Positions 32,900-41,117 of a DNA stretch of 64,000 nt are shown one piece after another. The stretch is from Lacrimispora sp. 210928-DFI.3.58 (GTDB taxonomy: Bacteria; Bacillota; Clostridia; Lachnospirales; Lachnospiraceae). The notes below the pieces were generated by a model, which saw only the letters and a list, made by a program, of their open reading frames with translations, had not been told where the DNA came from and made no database searches. The DNA lies in the NCBI RefSeq assembly GCF_020554865.1, contig NZ_JAJCIC010000026.1:6290-70289 (forward strand), in the 5' to 3' direction. A program made the position numbers and the translations under genes. Within the stretch, counting starts at the first letter, position 1, and each line of letters begins with the position of its first letter.

Positions 32900-33103
32900 G
32901 TCGGCTGCCGGGAGGGCGGCTGGAGCGACTTTGCAGGACATTAGAAGCACTTGGTCAGCTGGTTTTTCCGTTCAGAGCAGCATCAATGCTTGTTTGAGCG
33001 CAGCGAGTTGCTTTGATGCTGCTCTGGCTTTTCGGAAAAATCAGGTGGCTTAGTGCTTCTTATGTCCGAAACCGGAGCGCCAGACGCCCTCCCGGCAGCC
33101 GAC
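32900..33103. repeat. 204-bp palindromic element (full copy)
   Basis: The outer arms GTCGGCTGCCGGGAGGGCG (32900-32918) and its complement (33085-33103) are perfect over 19 bp. Inside them, GGACATTAGAAGCACT pairs with AGTGCTTCTTATGTCC with one mismatch. AGAGCAGCATCAA (about 32974-32986) pairs with TTTGATGCTGCTCT. The whole element folds into one giant hairpin with a loop near 33000. A second copy of its left half is at 63949-64000, so it is a dispersed repeat, MITE-like or a structured RNA. No open frame spans it. Confidence 0.85.
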
Positions 33104-33260
33104 TGTTACATTTTCGTTCTTGTTCCATATCATGTGATCCTCCCACTTATTACATACTATATATTCGATTTTTTACCCACTTTTTGCCGAAATGTCCCAA
33201 AAATCCGGCTTCATTTCTCCACTTTTTATCATTTTGTAACAGTTCATTCATCTTTTTTGC

Positions 33261-33288
33261 TTGACAATTAACAATTTTGTAATATAAT
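33261..33288 (+). promoter_or_regulatory. Sigma-A promoter of first 3D-domain gene
   Basis: TTGACA at 33261-33266, 16-bp spacer, TATAAT at 33283-33288. It lies 26 bp before the start codon of the 3D-domain protein gene, which has GTGAGG as RBS. Confidence 0.85.
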
Positions 33289-33313
33289 GAAGATAAGATT
33301 GTGAGGTAATGAT

Positions 33314-33787
33314 ATGCGTAGATCAAAGACTAAGGCGGCAGTTGCCGCGGTTCTGTTTTTTTCCTGCTTTACGGCTTCCTTCCCGGCCTTTGCGAAAGGA
33401 GCTGTGGGAACGAGTGAGATTGCAGCAGAGGCAGACGGATATGTCAACGCAGGTCCGGGTGCTGCTCCCGGCAAAGAGGCAGAGACGGATCCCTCCGGGA
33501 TATCCCTGGGAACCTTTACCATTACCGGCTACTGCGGCTGTACCAAATGCTCCGGCGGCCACAACCTTACATACTCAGGTACTGTTCCCACTCCTAACCA
33601 TACGCTCTCCGCTGATCTGGAGCTGTATCCCATCGGCACAAAGCTGAAGATCGATGGCATTGTGTATACCGTGGAGGACAAGGGTTCTTCGGTGGATGGA
33701 AATCTTGTGGATATTTATTATGCAACCCATGAGGAGGCTCTGGAAAAGGGCACTTATAAGGCAGAGGTATTTTTAGTAGAGGAATAA
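33314..33787 (+). CDS. Secreted 3D-domain (double-psi beta-barrel) protein
   Basis: This 157-aa protein has a signal peptide (KTKAAVAAVLFFSCFTASF, cut near AFAKG) and a short linker. Its 3D domain has FTITGYCGCTKCSGG, SADLELYPIGTKLKIDG and VEDKGSSVDGNLVDIYYATH, whose three Asp give the family name. In Firmicutes such domains are lytic-transglycosylase-like (YabG/YuiC, RpfB relatives) and act on cell-wall glycan. The catalytic-type Asp and the CGC motif are present. A perfect terminator follows at 33828. It is a paralogue of the next rightward gene. Confidence 0.88.
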   Translation: MRRSKTKAAVAAVLFFSCFTASFPAFAKGAVGTSEIAAEADGYVNAGPGAAPGKEAETDPSGISLGTFTITGYCGCTKCSGGHNLTYSGTVPTPNHTLSADLELYPIGTKLKIDGIVYTVEDKGSSVDGNLVDIYYATHEEALEKGTYKAEVFLVEE

Positions 33788-33827
33788 TGGTATTAATTAT
33801 AGAAGAAACTGCTTTTGCAGTCTGATG

Positions 33828-33855
33828 AGCCGGATCTATGTGGTCCGGCTTTTTT
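33828..33855 (+). terminator. Intrinsic terminator after first 3D-domain gene
   Basis: AGCCGGA (33828-33834) and TCCGGCT (33844-33850) are followed by a T run at 33851-33855. A 9-nt loop gives a compact rightward terminator. Confidence 0.88.
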
Positions 33856-33929
33856 ACGGCCTTTTTAGGAACTTTTTGCATTTTTAGACATACAAAGGTC
33901 CCCAAAACCGCGGATTTCCATTTTTTTCC

Positions 33930-34014
33930 TTGACAAGGTATAAAAAATGTGTTAAAACCTTGCTTATTGCTCATATATTACAAAATTGTTACATATTATT
34001 TGTTAAGATATTAA
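33930..34014 (+). promoter_or_regulatory. Promoter region of second 3D-domain gene
   Basis: Two candidate sigma-A promoters lie here. One is TTGACA (33930-33935), 17 bp, TAAAAC. The other is TTGTTA (33986-33991), 17 bp, TATTAA (34009-34014), closer to the gene. The second places a start about 40 bp before the ATG. Either or both may be used. Confidence 0.5.
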
Positions 34015-34058
34015 ATTTTTATGTTGATTATGAACGGAGCAATAGGAGGAAACAACTT

Positions 34059-34832
34059 ATGAAATTCAGACATGTATTGACCGGATTGGTTTTTACCATG
34101 GGCATTCTGGCTGCCACTGCCCTTACCTCACTGGCGGCGATCCCGACAGGGAGGTTTGAGTCCGTAAACAGCACGGCTGTCTGCGGCTGGGCTTACAACA
34201 GCAGCGCTCCCAATGATGCACTCACCGTGCGTATTTCCATTACAAATAAGGAGACAGGCGAGGAGGTGTTCAGCCAGCAGGTGTCTGCAGGCGAGTACCG
34301 GCAATCTCTTTATAACAAGAATAAGGGCAATGGCTGCCATGGCTTCACCCTTTCCATGGATTGGACAGCCTATCCTGCAGGATCTTATCTCGTGGAGGGC
34401 TTTGTGGGTGATGAGGAATTTATCAATCCCATGACCTACAGCAATGGCTCTGACAGTGCACAGAGCGCCCAGGACTCACAGGGCACGCAGAATGCAGATG
34501 GTACTCAGTCTGATAAGTCTCAGGAGTCCGGCACAGGGCTTGTGCCCCTGGGAGTATTTAAGACCACAGGCTACTGCCCCTGCAAGGGCTGCTCGGAGGG
34601 CTGGGGACGCCATACATGTACGGGCGCGATTGCCAAAGCAGGCCACACCATTGCCGTTGACCCCAGGATCATTCCTTATGGTTCAAAGGTCATGATCAAC
34701 GGTGTTGTCTACACAGCAGAGGACCGCGGAGGCGCTGTCCGCGGAAACCACATTGATATTTTCTTTGATACGCATGCGGAGACCAGGATGCATGGAACAC
34801 AGAATGCAGAGGTTTATCTGGTGATGTCATAA
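34059..34832 (+). CDS. Secreted protein with beta-domain and C-terminal 3D domain
   Basis: 257 residues from the ATG at 34059, which has AGGAGGA 9 nt upstream. A signal peptide (KFRHVLTGLVFTMGILAAT) leads to a beta-sandwich-like domain (FESVNSTAVCGWAYNSSAPN, YPAGSYLVEGFVGDEEF). A Gln/Ser/Asp-rich linker follows (about residues 135-165). The C-terminal 3D domain has FKTTGYCPCKGCSEGWGRH, VDPRIIPYGSKVMINGV and AEDRGGAVRGNHIDIFFDTH. It is a likely cell-wall glycan-active enzyme. The 3D part is clearly paralogous to the gene at 33314. The N-terminal domain is specific to this copy and may bind wall or polysaccharide. Confidence 0.88.
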   Translation: MKFRHVLTGLVFTMGILAATALTSLAAIPTGRFESVNSTAVCGWAYNSSAPNDALTVRISITNKETGEEVFSQQVSAGEYRQSLYNKNKGNGCHGFTLSMDWTAYPAGSYLVEGFVGDEEFINPMTYSNGSDSAQSAQDSQGTQNADGTQSDKSQESGTGLVPLGVFKTTGYCPCKGCSEGWGRHTCTGAIAKAGHTIAVDPRIIPYGSKVMINGVVYTAEDRGGAVRGNHIDIFFDTHAETRMHGTQNAEVYLVMS

Positions 34833-34848
34833 CGGGAAAGCGCTCTCT

Positions 34849-37128
34849 CTATTCGGTTTCTGATACTTCCCGCAGTTCTGTCCCCTCGTAGAAAAATTTC
34901 AGGATGGACTGGTAGTCTTTGCCATCCTTTGCCATGCCCTGAGCGCCGTTCTGGCTCATGCCCACGCCGTGTCCGAAGCCGCCGCCGTAGAGGTGGAAGC
35001 AGATGGCACCGTCCTTTGTCTCCAGCTTTTCAACAGACAGGAAGGCGCTGGGCAGTGTGGCGCTTCCTTCCATGACTGATCCGTCCTTTTTCCTGATCTT
35101 CAGATCACGGCTTCCCAGAGAGGAACGGATGGCGCTCTGCCCCTTTATATGGACAGTTCCTTCTGTTCCCGTGATCTCAATGTCATCTGCAATTCCCCCT
35201 GCCCCTCTGGATACCACTCTCATATCCGTGATACTTCCTGCACCGCTGATACGTCCTGACAGCTCATCCGCCCGGATATCTGTCTCCCAGCGGAACATGG
35301 CAAAGCCGGAATCGTAGGCAGCAGCGTCGCTGCCTCTTATATAGGAATCAAAGGACTCACTGGCCTCATAGCCCAGGTCCCTGCCTCCTGCCTTTATCTC
35401 CTTTGCCTTCAGATAAGGAAGCTTTGCCCCCTCGCTGCCCCAGACGCTGCCGTCTGAGGAATAGCCGCAGGAGGTGGAATAATAGAAGGCTTCAATGGGA
35501 GAATCCCCGTAAAAGAGCATTTTCCCGTAGGTCTCCTTTACGGCCCTGGCAGTCTTCTCATCCGTATTGGTATTGTTATATACCTGGAAATTGGTGCTGT
35601 CGTCCACATGGGCGCCATACTGGCTGTAGCTGTTGCCCTGTATCTGCCGGTAACCGTAGGTCCTGGCGCATACGGCCTGGGCCTTCAAAGCCTCCATCTC
35701 GTAGGAGGCAGGCATCTCGCTGGGAACTACCTTTGTCAGGTAGTCCTCCAGATAAAGGTCATTTACCAGCACCAGGCCCTCTGCGCAGGCCTTGAGCTCC
35801 AGGCTGCCGCCGTATACCGGCCGCCCCTGGCTGCGTTCAATGGAATCAATGGCAATGCCGTCTGCTCCCTCAGGGGTGATCACCAGCCTTCCATTTGACA
35901 GGCGCTTATCCTCCGGAGTGATGTGAAGGACAGTTCCTGCGGCAAGGAACTCTTCCTCTGTGCTGCCTTTCCCATTTTCATACTCCAGGCAGGCGTCAGC
36001 AAGCAGGGTAATATCTGCACAGGGATGGAAAATGCTGGTAAATCCAGTGTCCATCAAAAGCACCCGGATGGTCTTTGCGTCAAACTCCCGCTCCAGAAGG
36101 GCCGCGCACAGCTCTCCCTCAGCCGCCACAAATTCCTGGAGGTCATAGCCCACCAGGATGTCCTTTGCTTCCAGTATCCGGAAATCCCCGTATATCTTAT
36201 ATACGTGGAAATTTTTTGAGATGGGGATCTCGCCGTAGCCATCGATCTCGATGGCATGATCTGTGACAGCGAGCACCTTTCCGCTTATGCGCTCCCGCTT
36301 GACTGTGATCTTTTTTAAGCGGCCGTTTTCCATGGTAAGGTCAGCCAGGTTCTGTGACAGGTCTGCCTCTTCTCCCATGTGCTCTGCTGCCGGAAATTCC
36401 CTGCAGGCGGTGCCCAGGTAAACCTGTATGGTTTTGCCGTCTGCCCGGGACAGCCATACATTTTCATACACCACATCACGGCTCACCAGCTCTCTCATGG
36501 CGATCATCTCCCTGTCCCTTTCCAGGAAACGGATCTCGCAGTCCAGATAGGCGTCCAGTGCAAGTCCCTGAAAGCCGTAGTTGCCCTGGGTGGTGTAGGC
36601 CGTCCAGCTCTCTGCCTGGGGGAGATTGGAGGGCGTGCCGTAGAGTACGGCATCCACTTCCTTTACAGCGCCCTCCTCATCTGTTTTTTCCAGGATCAGG
36701 GAATAGAGGTGCCACCACTCTTGCTCCGGGAAGGGATCCTCCCGGTTGTACTTTGTGGAGCCCACTTCGGATTTCAGCTTTGCGGAGATCCTGGCTGCCA
36801 GAAAGGCAGCTTCCCCGTATGTAAGGTCTTCCTGGGCGGAAGTGAGAGCAGGCGGCGTCAGGGACTCGTCTAAATAGCCCTCATCGTATAGGTAATCCAT
36901 ATATTTTACAAACCAGTTGTTCTTTTCCCTGCCGGAAAAATGGGAGGCCTGGCGCTCCTTTTCGAGGCGTAAGCAGTCCTCCTTTGAGGTAAGCGCCAGT
37001 GCCATTGCCTTATAGGCCTGGGCCCTGGGAATGCCTTCTCCTTTGGGCTCCATGGTCACTATCACGATTATCAGGATAACGATCACTGTGATGACGCCTG
37101 TTACCCATGCGATCATTTTACTTTTCAT
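34849..37128 (-). CDS. SpoIID/LytB-family membrane-anchored protein, long form
   Basis: This 759-aa protein has an N-terminal membrane anchor (MIAWVTGVITVIVILIIVIV). A unique region of about 430 residues follows with no domain I recognise. The SpoIID domain comes last: YLTKVVPSEMPASYEMEALK, AQAVCARTYGYRQI, SYSQYGAHVDDSTNFQVYNN, then FGHGVGMSQNGAQGMA near the C-terminus. SpoIID is a lytic transglycosylase that strips glycan during engulfment, and it needs the catalytic Glu of PSEMPA. The usual SpoIID is about half this length, so this is probably a vegetative or sporulation paralogue. It is convergent with the 3D-domain gene, 16 bp apart. Confidence 0.85.
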   Translation of the reverse strand: MKSKMIAWVTGVITVIVILIIVIVTMEPKGEGIPRAQAYKAMALALTSKEDCLRLEKERQASHFSGREKNNWFVKYMDYLYDEGYLDESLTPPALTSAQEDLTYGEAAFLAARISAKLKSEVGSTKYNREDPFPEQEWWHLYSLILEKTDEEGAVKEVDAVLYGTPSNLPQAESWTAYTTQGNYGFQGLALDAYLDCEIRFLERDREMIAMRELVSRDVVYENVWLSRADGKTIQVYLGTACREFPAAEHMGEEADLSQNLADLTMENGRLKKITVKRERISGKVLAVTDHAIEIDGYGEIPISKNFHVYKIYGDFRILEAKDILVGYDLQEFVAAEGELCAALLEREFDAKTIRVLLMDTGFTSIFHPCADITLLADACLEYENGKGSTEEEFLAAGTVLHITPEDKRLSNGRLVITPEGADGIAIDSIERSQGRPVYGGSLELKACAEGLVLVNDLYLEDYLTKVVPSEMPASYEMEALKAQAVCARTYGYRQIQGNSYSQYGAHVDDSTNFQVYNNTNTDEKTARAVKETYGKMLFYGDSPIEAFYYSTSCGYSSDGSVWGSEGAKLPYLKAKEIKAGGRDLGYEASESFDSYIRGSDAAAYDSGFAMFRWETDIRADELSGRISGAGSITDMRVVSRGAGGIADDIEITGTEGTVHIKGQSAIRSSLGSRDLKIRKKDGSVMEGSATLPSAFLSVEKLETKDGAICFHLYGGGFGHGVGMSQNGAQGMAKDGKDYQSILKFFYEGTELREVSETE

Positions 37129-37521
37129 GCTTTTTCTCCTGGTTTTTCCCTTGAATAGTTACCTTAAATGAAGGAAAAGCAGCGGTTTTACCGCTGCTTT
37201 TATCATCTGTAAACCCCAGAATGCCGTCTCTTACTTATTGACGCCTAGCAATGCTAGGTGGGCAACCTCACTTAGACTTCTGCCTTCCACTCGAACAGGA
37301 GGCCTGACATCCGTCTAAAAATATTGGAATCCCTTGTGTCTAATGTAGGTTCAAAATTGGTAAGAATTACGAACACCCCAGGAAATTACAAGTCCGTTTC
37401 ATTTATTATGGTGTTATTATAACCTATCGATGCATGATTTTCAAGCTCATTTTTCTGTGAATTACTGGCTATTAGCAGTGAGTTTCTTTTTCCTTTATCT
37501 GGATAACTACGAAAAGCAGAT
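37129..37521. other. Intergenic region with terminator and possible IS remnant
   Basis: This 393-bp stretch contains a bidirectional terminator at 37175-37201. It also holds a CCTAGC/GCTAGG hairpin near 37246, followed by a conserved-looking stretch with CCTCACTTAG. Read on the minus strand, that hairpin and its flank resemble the 3' ends of IS200/IS605 TnpB elements. I see no transposase gene. From 37380 to 37520 the sequence is AT-rich and shows nothing I can name. Confidence 0.35.
37175..37201. terminator. Bidirectional intrinsic terminator
   Basis: AAAAGCAGCGGT (37175-37186) and its perfect complement ACCGCTGCTTTT (37190-37201) surround a 3-nt loop. A and T tails flank both sides. It separates the SpoIID-family gene from transcription of the DUF3800 gene. 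Confidence 0.85.
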
Positions 37522-38202
37522 TTATAAATGTTTTTTCGATATATGCTTAAGGTAGTTCTTCTTAAAGCAGCGGATATTCTCGAAGAATTCCATTTCCGAA
37601 GCTGAAAATGTCCCACTATCCGCTTTTTCCGAGAGCAACTCCAGGGTACATATGAAATCTGCTACTTGGAAAAGTTTATAATCAACAGGTCTTACTTTTC
37701 GGAACTCCACATGAGCATAAAGGGTACTGAATACAGAGATCAGTATTTTAGTCAATTCAATCTGACCATTGTCGTAATAAACGATCACACGGTCAAAACT
37801 ATTCCAAAAAGCTTCATTGACACGCAGGACATTTGCAATCCCCTTTGACAGCTTTGCAGTCATTGCAATAACATCCGGACATTCATTTTTCTTAATTTTA
37901 ACACAGGTGTAGCGGATATCCAATTTTCGTGAGAAATGAAAAAGGGCATTGAACAACTGCTTGCGGTTTTCCATAAGGTCATTGGCATAAACGGACTCTC
38001 GCCGGATAAGAGGCCTGGTATGGACAGCATGCTGCGCATATCCTAAGTTACGCAGATGAGTTTCAAATCCAGCTATATTAGCTGAAATATCTACTGTCTG
38101 ATCATGTAATACCATCGCGACAAGGTAATACGGAGCATGGACTTCGTATGGGCCAAAGTCACCTGACTCATCTATAAAAACGCTGAGAATTTTTTCTGAC
38201 AT
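37522..38202 (-). CDS. DUF3800-family protein
   Basis: This 226-aa protein starts with LSVFIDESGDFGPYEVHAPY, the defining motif of DUF3800. It also has VIVYYDNGQIELTKILI and LFQVADFICTLELLSEK. The fold is RNase H-like, with acidic residues of the first strand and VADF as the probable metal site. The family is scattered among phages, defence islands and genomic islands; its function is not known. The gene is AT-rich and stands alone between a remnant-like region and the nucleoside operon, consistent with transfer. A defence role is possible but unproven here. Confidence 0.8.
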   Translation of the reverse strand: MSEKILSVFIDESGDFGPYEVHAPYYLVAMVLHDQTVDISANIAGFETHLRNLGYAQHAVHTRPLIRRESVYANDLMENRKQLFNALFHFSRKLDIRYTCVKIKKNECPDVIAMTAKLSKGIANVLRVNEAFWNSFDRVIVYYDNGQIELTKILISVFSTLYAHVEFRKVRPVDYKLFQVADFICTLELLSEKADSGTFSASEMEFFENIRCFKKNYLKHISKKHL

Positions 38203-38307
38203 GACATCAATCCCTGATGAAAACAGAACAACAGACTTCTGAAGATACGATATGCGGCAGCCACCAGAGTCAAGTCAGCTTAGCTTTGGTGCGCTGTCCA
38301 TCGGAAG

Positions 38308-38335
38308 AAAAATGGCGGGGAAATTCCCCGCCGCT
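38308..38335 (-). terminator. Terminator of the deo operon
   Basis: Read leftward, a GC-rich stem CGGCGGGGAA/TTCCCCGCC-type is followed by TTTTTC. It lies about 110 bp after the stop of the pyrimidine-nucleoside phosphorylase gene, the last gene of the nucleoside salvage operon. Confidence 0.7.
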
Positions 38336-38444
38336 CGGTGGACCAGGATCTTTCGACCAGCCCAATCAGTGGACTCCACTAATTTATCATATGTAAATTA
38401 TACTAAAAAAATACTGCAGTGTCAAATAAAAGCTCCAATATATC

Positions 38445-39797
38445 TTAACACTTCCTGCCCAATATGATACCCGTATTCATTTTCTCCACACCTTCCGCCG
38501 TCACTCTTGCGTATACCAGCGGCTCCGGCTTTGGGGGAGTCTGGCCAAGGAGGCAGGCGGACAGGAACTTGTCCCGGGCTCCTGTTAAAAGTGCTTCTTT
38601 TCCGGCATGAAGTTCTGCCAGGACGTCTCCGGTTTTTACCGGATCCCCATATTTTTTCCTCAGGGTAATTCCGGCGCTGCAGTCGATCTCATCCTCCTTG
38701 CGGCTGCGTCCAGCTCCTAAAAGGACGGAGGCGATGCCGATGGCTTCGGTATCCATGTGGGTGATATAGCCGTCTTTTTCTGCTTTTACCTCCAGGGTGT
38801 ACTCTGCCCTGCGGAAGCGTTTGGGCTCGAAAATGTACGCCTCATCTCCGCCCTGGCTCTTTACCATGGCTGCCAGAGTTCTTAAAGCGCTTCCATCGAG
38901 GATGGACTGGCGGGCCATCCGGCGGCATTCTTCCATCCCGCCCTTTCCTGCCATGTAAAGCATGTTGGCGGCCAGCTCTATAGAAATCCCGGCAAGATCC
39001 TCTGGCCCTTCTCCCCTTAAGGTGGCAATGGCTTCCTGCATTTCCAGGGAATTTCCGATCTCATGGCCCAGAGGGATATCCATATTGGTGATCAGGGCAC
39101 AGCACTTGCGGCCCGCCATTGTTCCAATGGATACCATCTTCTCTGCCAGCCGGATGGAGGAGTCCAGATCCTTCATAAATGCGCCGCTTCCTGTCTTTAC
39201 ATCCAGGACAATGGCATCGCTCCCAGCAGCCAGCTTTTTGCTCATAATGGAGGAGGCAATCAGGGGGATGCTGTCCACAGTGGCTGTCACATCCCGGAGA
39301 GCATACAGTTTTTTGTCGGCGGGCACCATATTGCCGGACTGCCCAATAACAGCTATCCCTGTCTCATTGACAATATGGAAAAATTCTTCCATGGGGATGG
39401 CTGTGCGGAAGCCTGGGATGCTTTCCAGCTTATCTACCGTCCCTCCTGTGTGACCCAGACCACGGCCGCTCATTTTGGCCACCTTTACTCCCAAGGAAGC
39501 CACTATAGGGCCAACCACAAGGGTAGTCTTATCTCCCACTCCTCCAGTGCTGTGTTTGTCCACCTTGATCCCCTCTATGGGAGATAAATCTGCCATATCC
39601 CCGGAATGAGCCATTTCCAAAGTCAGATCTGTGATCTCCCTGTCCTCCATGCCCTGGAAATAGATTGCCATCAGCATAGCGGACATCTGATAATCAGGAA
39701 TCTCTCCTTTTACAAACCCCTGCACCATATAGGCGATTTCCTCTTTGGAAAGGGCATTTCCCCGTTTTTTCGATTCAATCAGATCGTACATCCTCAT
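38445..39797 (-). CDS. pdp: Pyrimidine-nucleoside phosphorylase
   Basis: This 450-aa protein starts MRMYDLIESKKRGNALSKEE. It has KHSTGGVGDKTTLVVGPIVA (phosphate loop), SGRGLGHTGGTVDKLESIPG (base site) and the C-terminal domain ending FRRAEYTLEVKAEKDGYITH. It splits uridine, deoxyuridine or thymidine with phosphate to give base and (deoxy)ribose-1-phosphate. The bifunctional enzyme fits Firmicutes, where a single PyNP replaces DeoA and Udp. It is the last gene of the deo operon, so its sugar phosphate feeds deoB and deoC. The length is normal for the family. Confidence 0.96.
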   Translation of the reverse strand: MRMYDLIESKKRGNALSKEEIAYMVQGFVKGEIPDYQMSAMLMAIYFQGMEDREITDLTLEMAHSGDMADLSPIEGIKVDKHSTGGVGDKTTLVVGPIVASLGVKVAKMSGRGLGHTGGTVDKLESIPGFRTAIPMEEFFHIVNETGIAVIGQSGNMVPADKKLYALRDVTATVDSIPLIASSIMSKKLAAGSDAIVLDVKTGSGAFMKDLDSSIRLAEKMVSIGTMAGRKCCALITNMDIPLGHEIGNSLEMQEAIATLRGEGPEDLAGISIELAANMLYMAGKGGMEECRRMARQSILDGSALRTLAAMVKSQGGDEAYIFEPKRFRRAEYTLEVKAEKDGYITHMDTEAIGIASVLLGAGRSRKEDEIDCSAGITLRKKYGDPVKTGDVLAELHAGKEALLTGARDKFLSACLLGQTPPKPEPLVYARVTAEGVEKMNTGIILGRKC

Positions 39798-39928
39798 AAT
39801 ACGGTCTCCTTTCTTCGCTGTCTTTTCATGAAGCTGTGGCGGCTGGGCAGTCTGCGGCGCCGGGATGGGCTTCCTCCGGCAGCATCACCGGAAATTGGGC
39901 GGGCTTCCTCTGACACCGCCGCCTGATA

Positions 39929-40339
39929 TCAGGAAAGCTTCTCCGGTCCAAAGCTCATGGGCAGCAGCTGCTCCAGGGTATACTCCGCATAATCCTCCCT
40001 GCTCTTTGCCAGATAGATCTGAAACTCCTTTGGAGCACAAAACTCCCGCATTACCTGCCGGCAGACGCCGCAGGGCGGGCAGTAATCCGTTATCACGCCA
40101 TTTTGGCCTCCGCATATGGCGATCGCCTGAAATCTCCTCTTCCCCTCACTTACCGCTTTGAAAAATGCACACCGCTCCGCGCACACGGTGGCGGAATAGG
40201 AGGCATTTTCAATGTTGTTCCCGATATAGACAGAGCCGTCCCCGCAGAGGAGGGCGGCTGCCACATGAAAATGGGAATAGGGGGCATAGGAGGCTGGCAG
40301 AGCGTCTATGGCTTTCTGTATCAGCTCCCTTTTGTCCAT
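39929..40339 (-). CDS. cdd: Cytidine deaminase
   Basis: This 136-aa protein is the homotetrameric short form. ATVCAERCAFFKAVSEGKR supplies catalytic Glu and the first zinc Cys. DYCPPCGVCRQVMREF supplies the P-C-x-x-C pair. PYSHFHVAAALLC is the N-terminal substrate-binding strand. It converts (deoxy)cytidine to (deoxy)uridine, which the phosphorylase then splits. Its stop codon is about 130 bp before the phosphorylase start. That gap is part of the same transcript and shows nothing notable. Confidence 0.95.
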   Translation of the reverse strand: MDKRELIQKAIDALPASYAPYSHFHVAAALLCGDGSVYIGNNIENASYSATVCAERCAFFKAVSEGKRRFQAIAICGGQNGVITDYCPPCGVCRQVMREFCAPKEFQIYLAKSREDYAEYTLEQLLPMSFGPEKLS

Positions 40340-40999
40340 CTACCTTCCCTCCTCTTCCTTTGCAAGCTTCACGATACGGCTGGTTCCCAGGCGCTCGGCC
40401 CCCAGACGGATGAATTCCTCTGCATCTTCAAAGGACTTGATGCCTCCTGCGGCCTTCATGCGCACGCCCTCTCCGATGTGCCCGGAGAACAGGCGGATAT
40501 CCTCAAAGGTAGCTCCTGCCCCGCCAAAGCCTGTGGAGGTCTTGATGAAATCCGCTCCTGCCTTTGTGACAATCTCACACATTCTGATCTTCTCCTCCTC
40601 GATGAGAAGGCAGGTCTCGATGATAACCTTCAGAATATGGCTGCCGCAGGCATGCTTTATCCGGCGGATCTCCTCCTCGATCTTGTCATATGCCTTATCC
40701 TTCAGGTCGCCGATGTTGATCACCATATCGATCTCATCCGCTCCCTGGGCGATGGCATCCTCTGTCTCAAATACCTTTACGGCAGTGGTATTGTAGCCGT
40801 TCGGAAAGCCGATGACCGTACACACAGCCATCTTGTCTCCCAGGTATTCCTTTGCGCGCTTTACATAGGATGGCGGAATGCAGACGCTGGCCGTTCCATA
40901 GGCAGCCGCGTCATCGCAGACTGTTTTTATCTCCTCCCAAGTAGCGCCCTGGGCCAGCAGGGTGTGGTCTACTCTCCGGTAAATCTCTCTCCTATCCAT
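40340..40999 (-). CDS. deoC: Deoxyribose-phosphate aldolase
   Basis: This 219-aa class I aldolase is a TIM barrel. Lys in [17 protein letters not shown] forms the Schiff base. The other conserved Lys is in [33 protein letters not shown] and EIDMVINIG are substrate and phosphate motifs. It cleaves deoxyribose-5-phosphate to glyceraldehyde-3-phosphate and acetaldehyde. The start of cdd coincides with its stop codon region (1-bp junction), so they are translationally coupled. Confidence 0.97.
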   Translation of the reverse strand: MDRREIYRRVDHTLLAQGATWEEIKTVCDDAAAYGTASVCIPPSYVKRAKEYLGDKMAVCTVIGFPNGYNTTAVKVFETEDAIAQGADEIDMVINIGDLKDKAYDKIEEEIRRIKHACGSHILKVIIETCLLIEEEKIRMCEIVTKAGADFIKTSTGFGGAGATFEDIRLFSGHIGEGVRMKAAGGIKSFEDAEEFIRLGAERLGTSRIVKLAKEEEGR

Positions 41000-41117
41000 T
41001 GTCTCTGCTCCTCTCTGTCATGGTTCCTATGCGGATATTTCTGTTTTTAAACACAGCAAGCCCGGCAGCCGCCGGCACAGCTTCCTTTTGCTGTGCCATG
41101 GGGCTCCCAGGCCTGTC

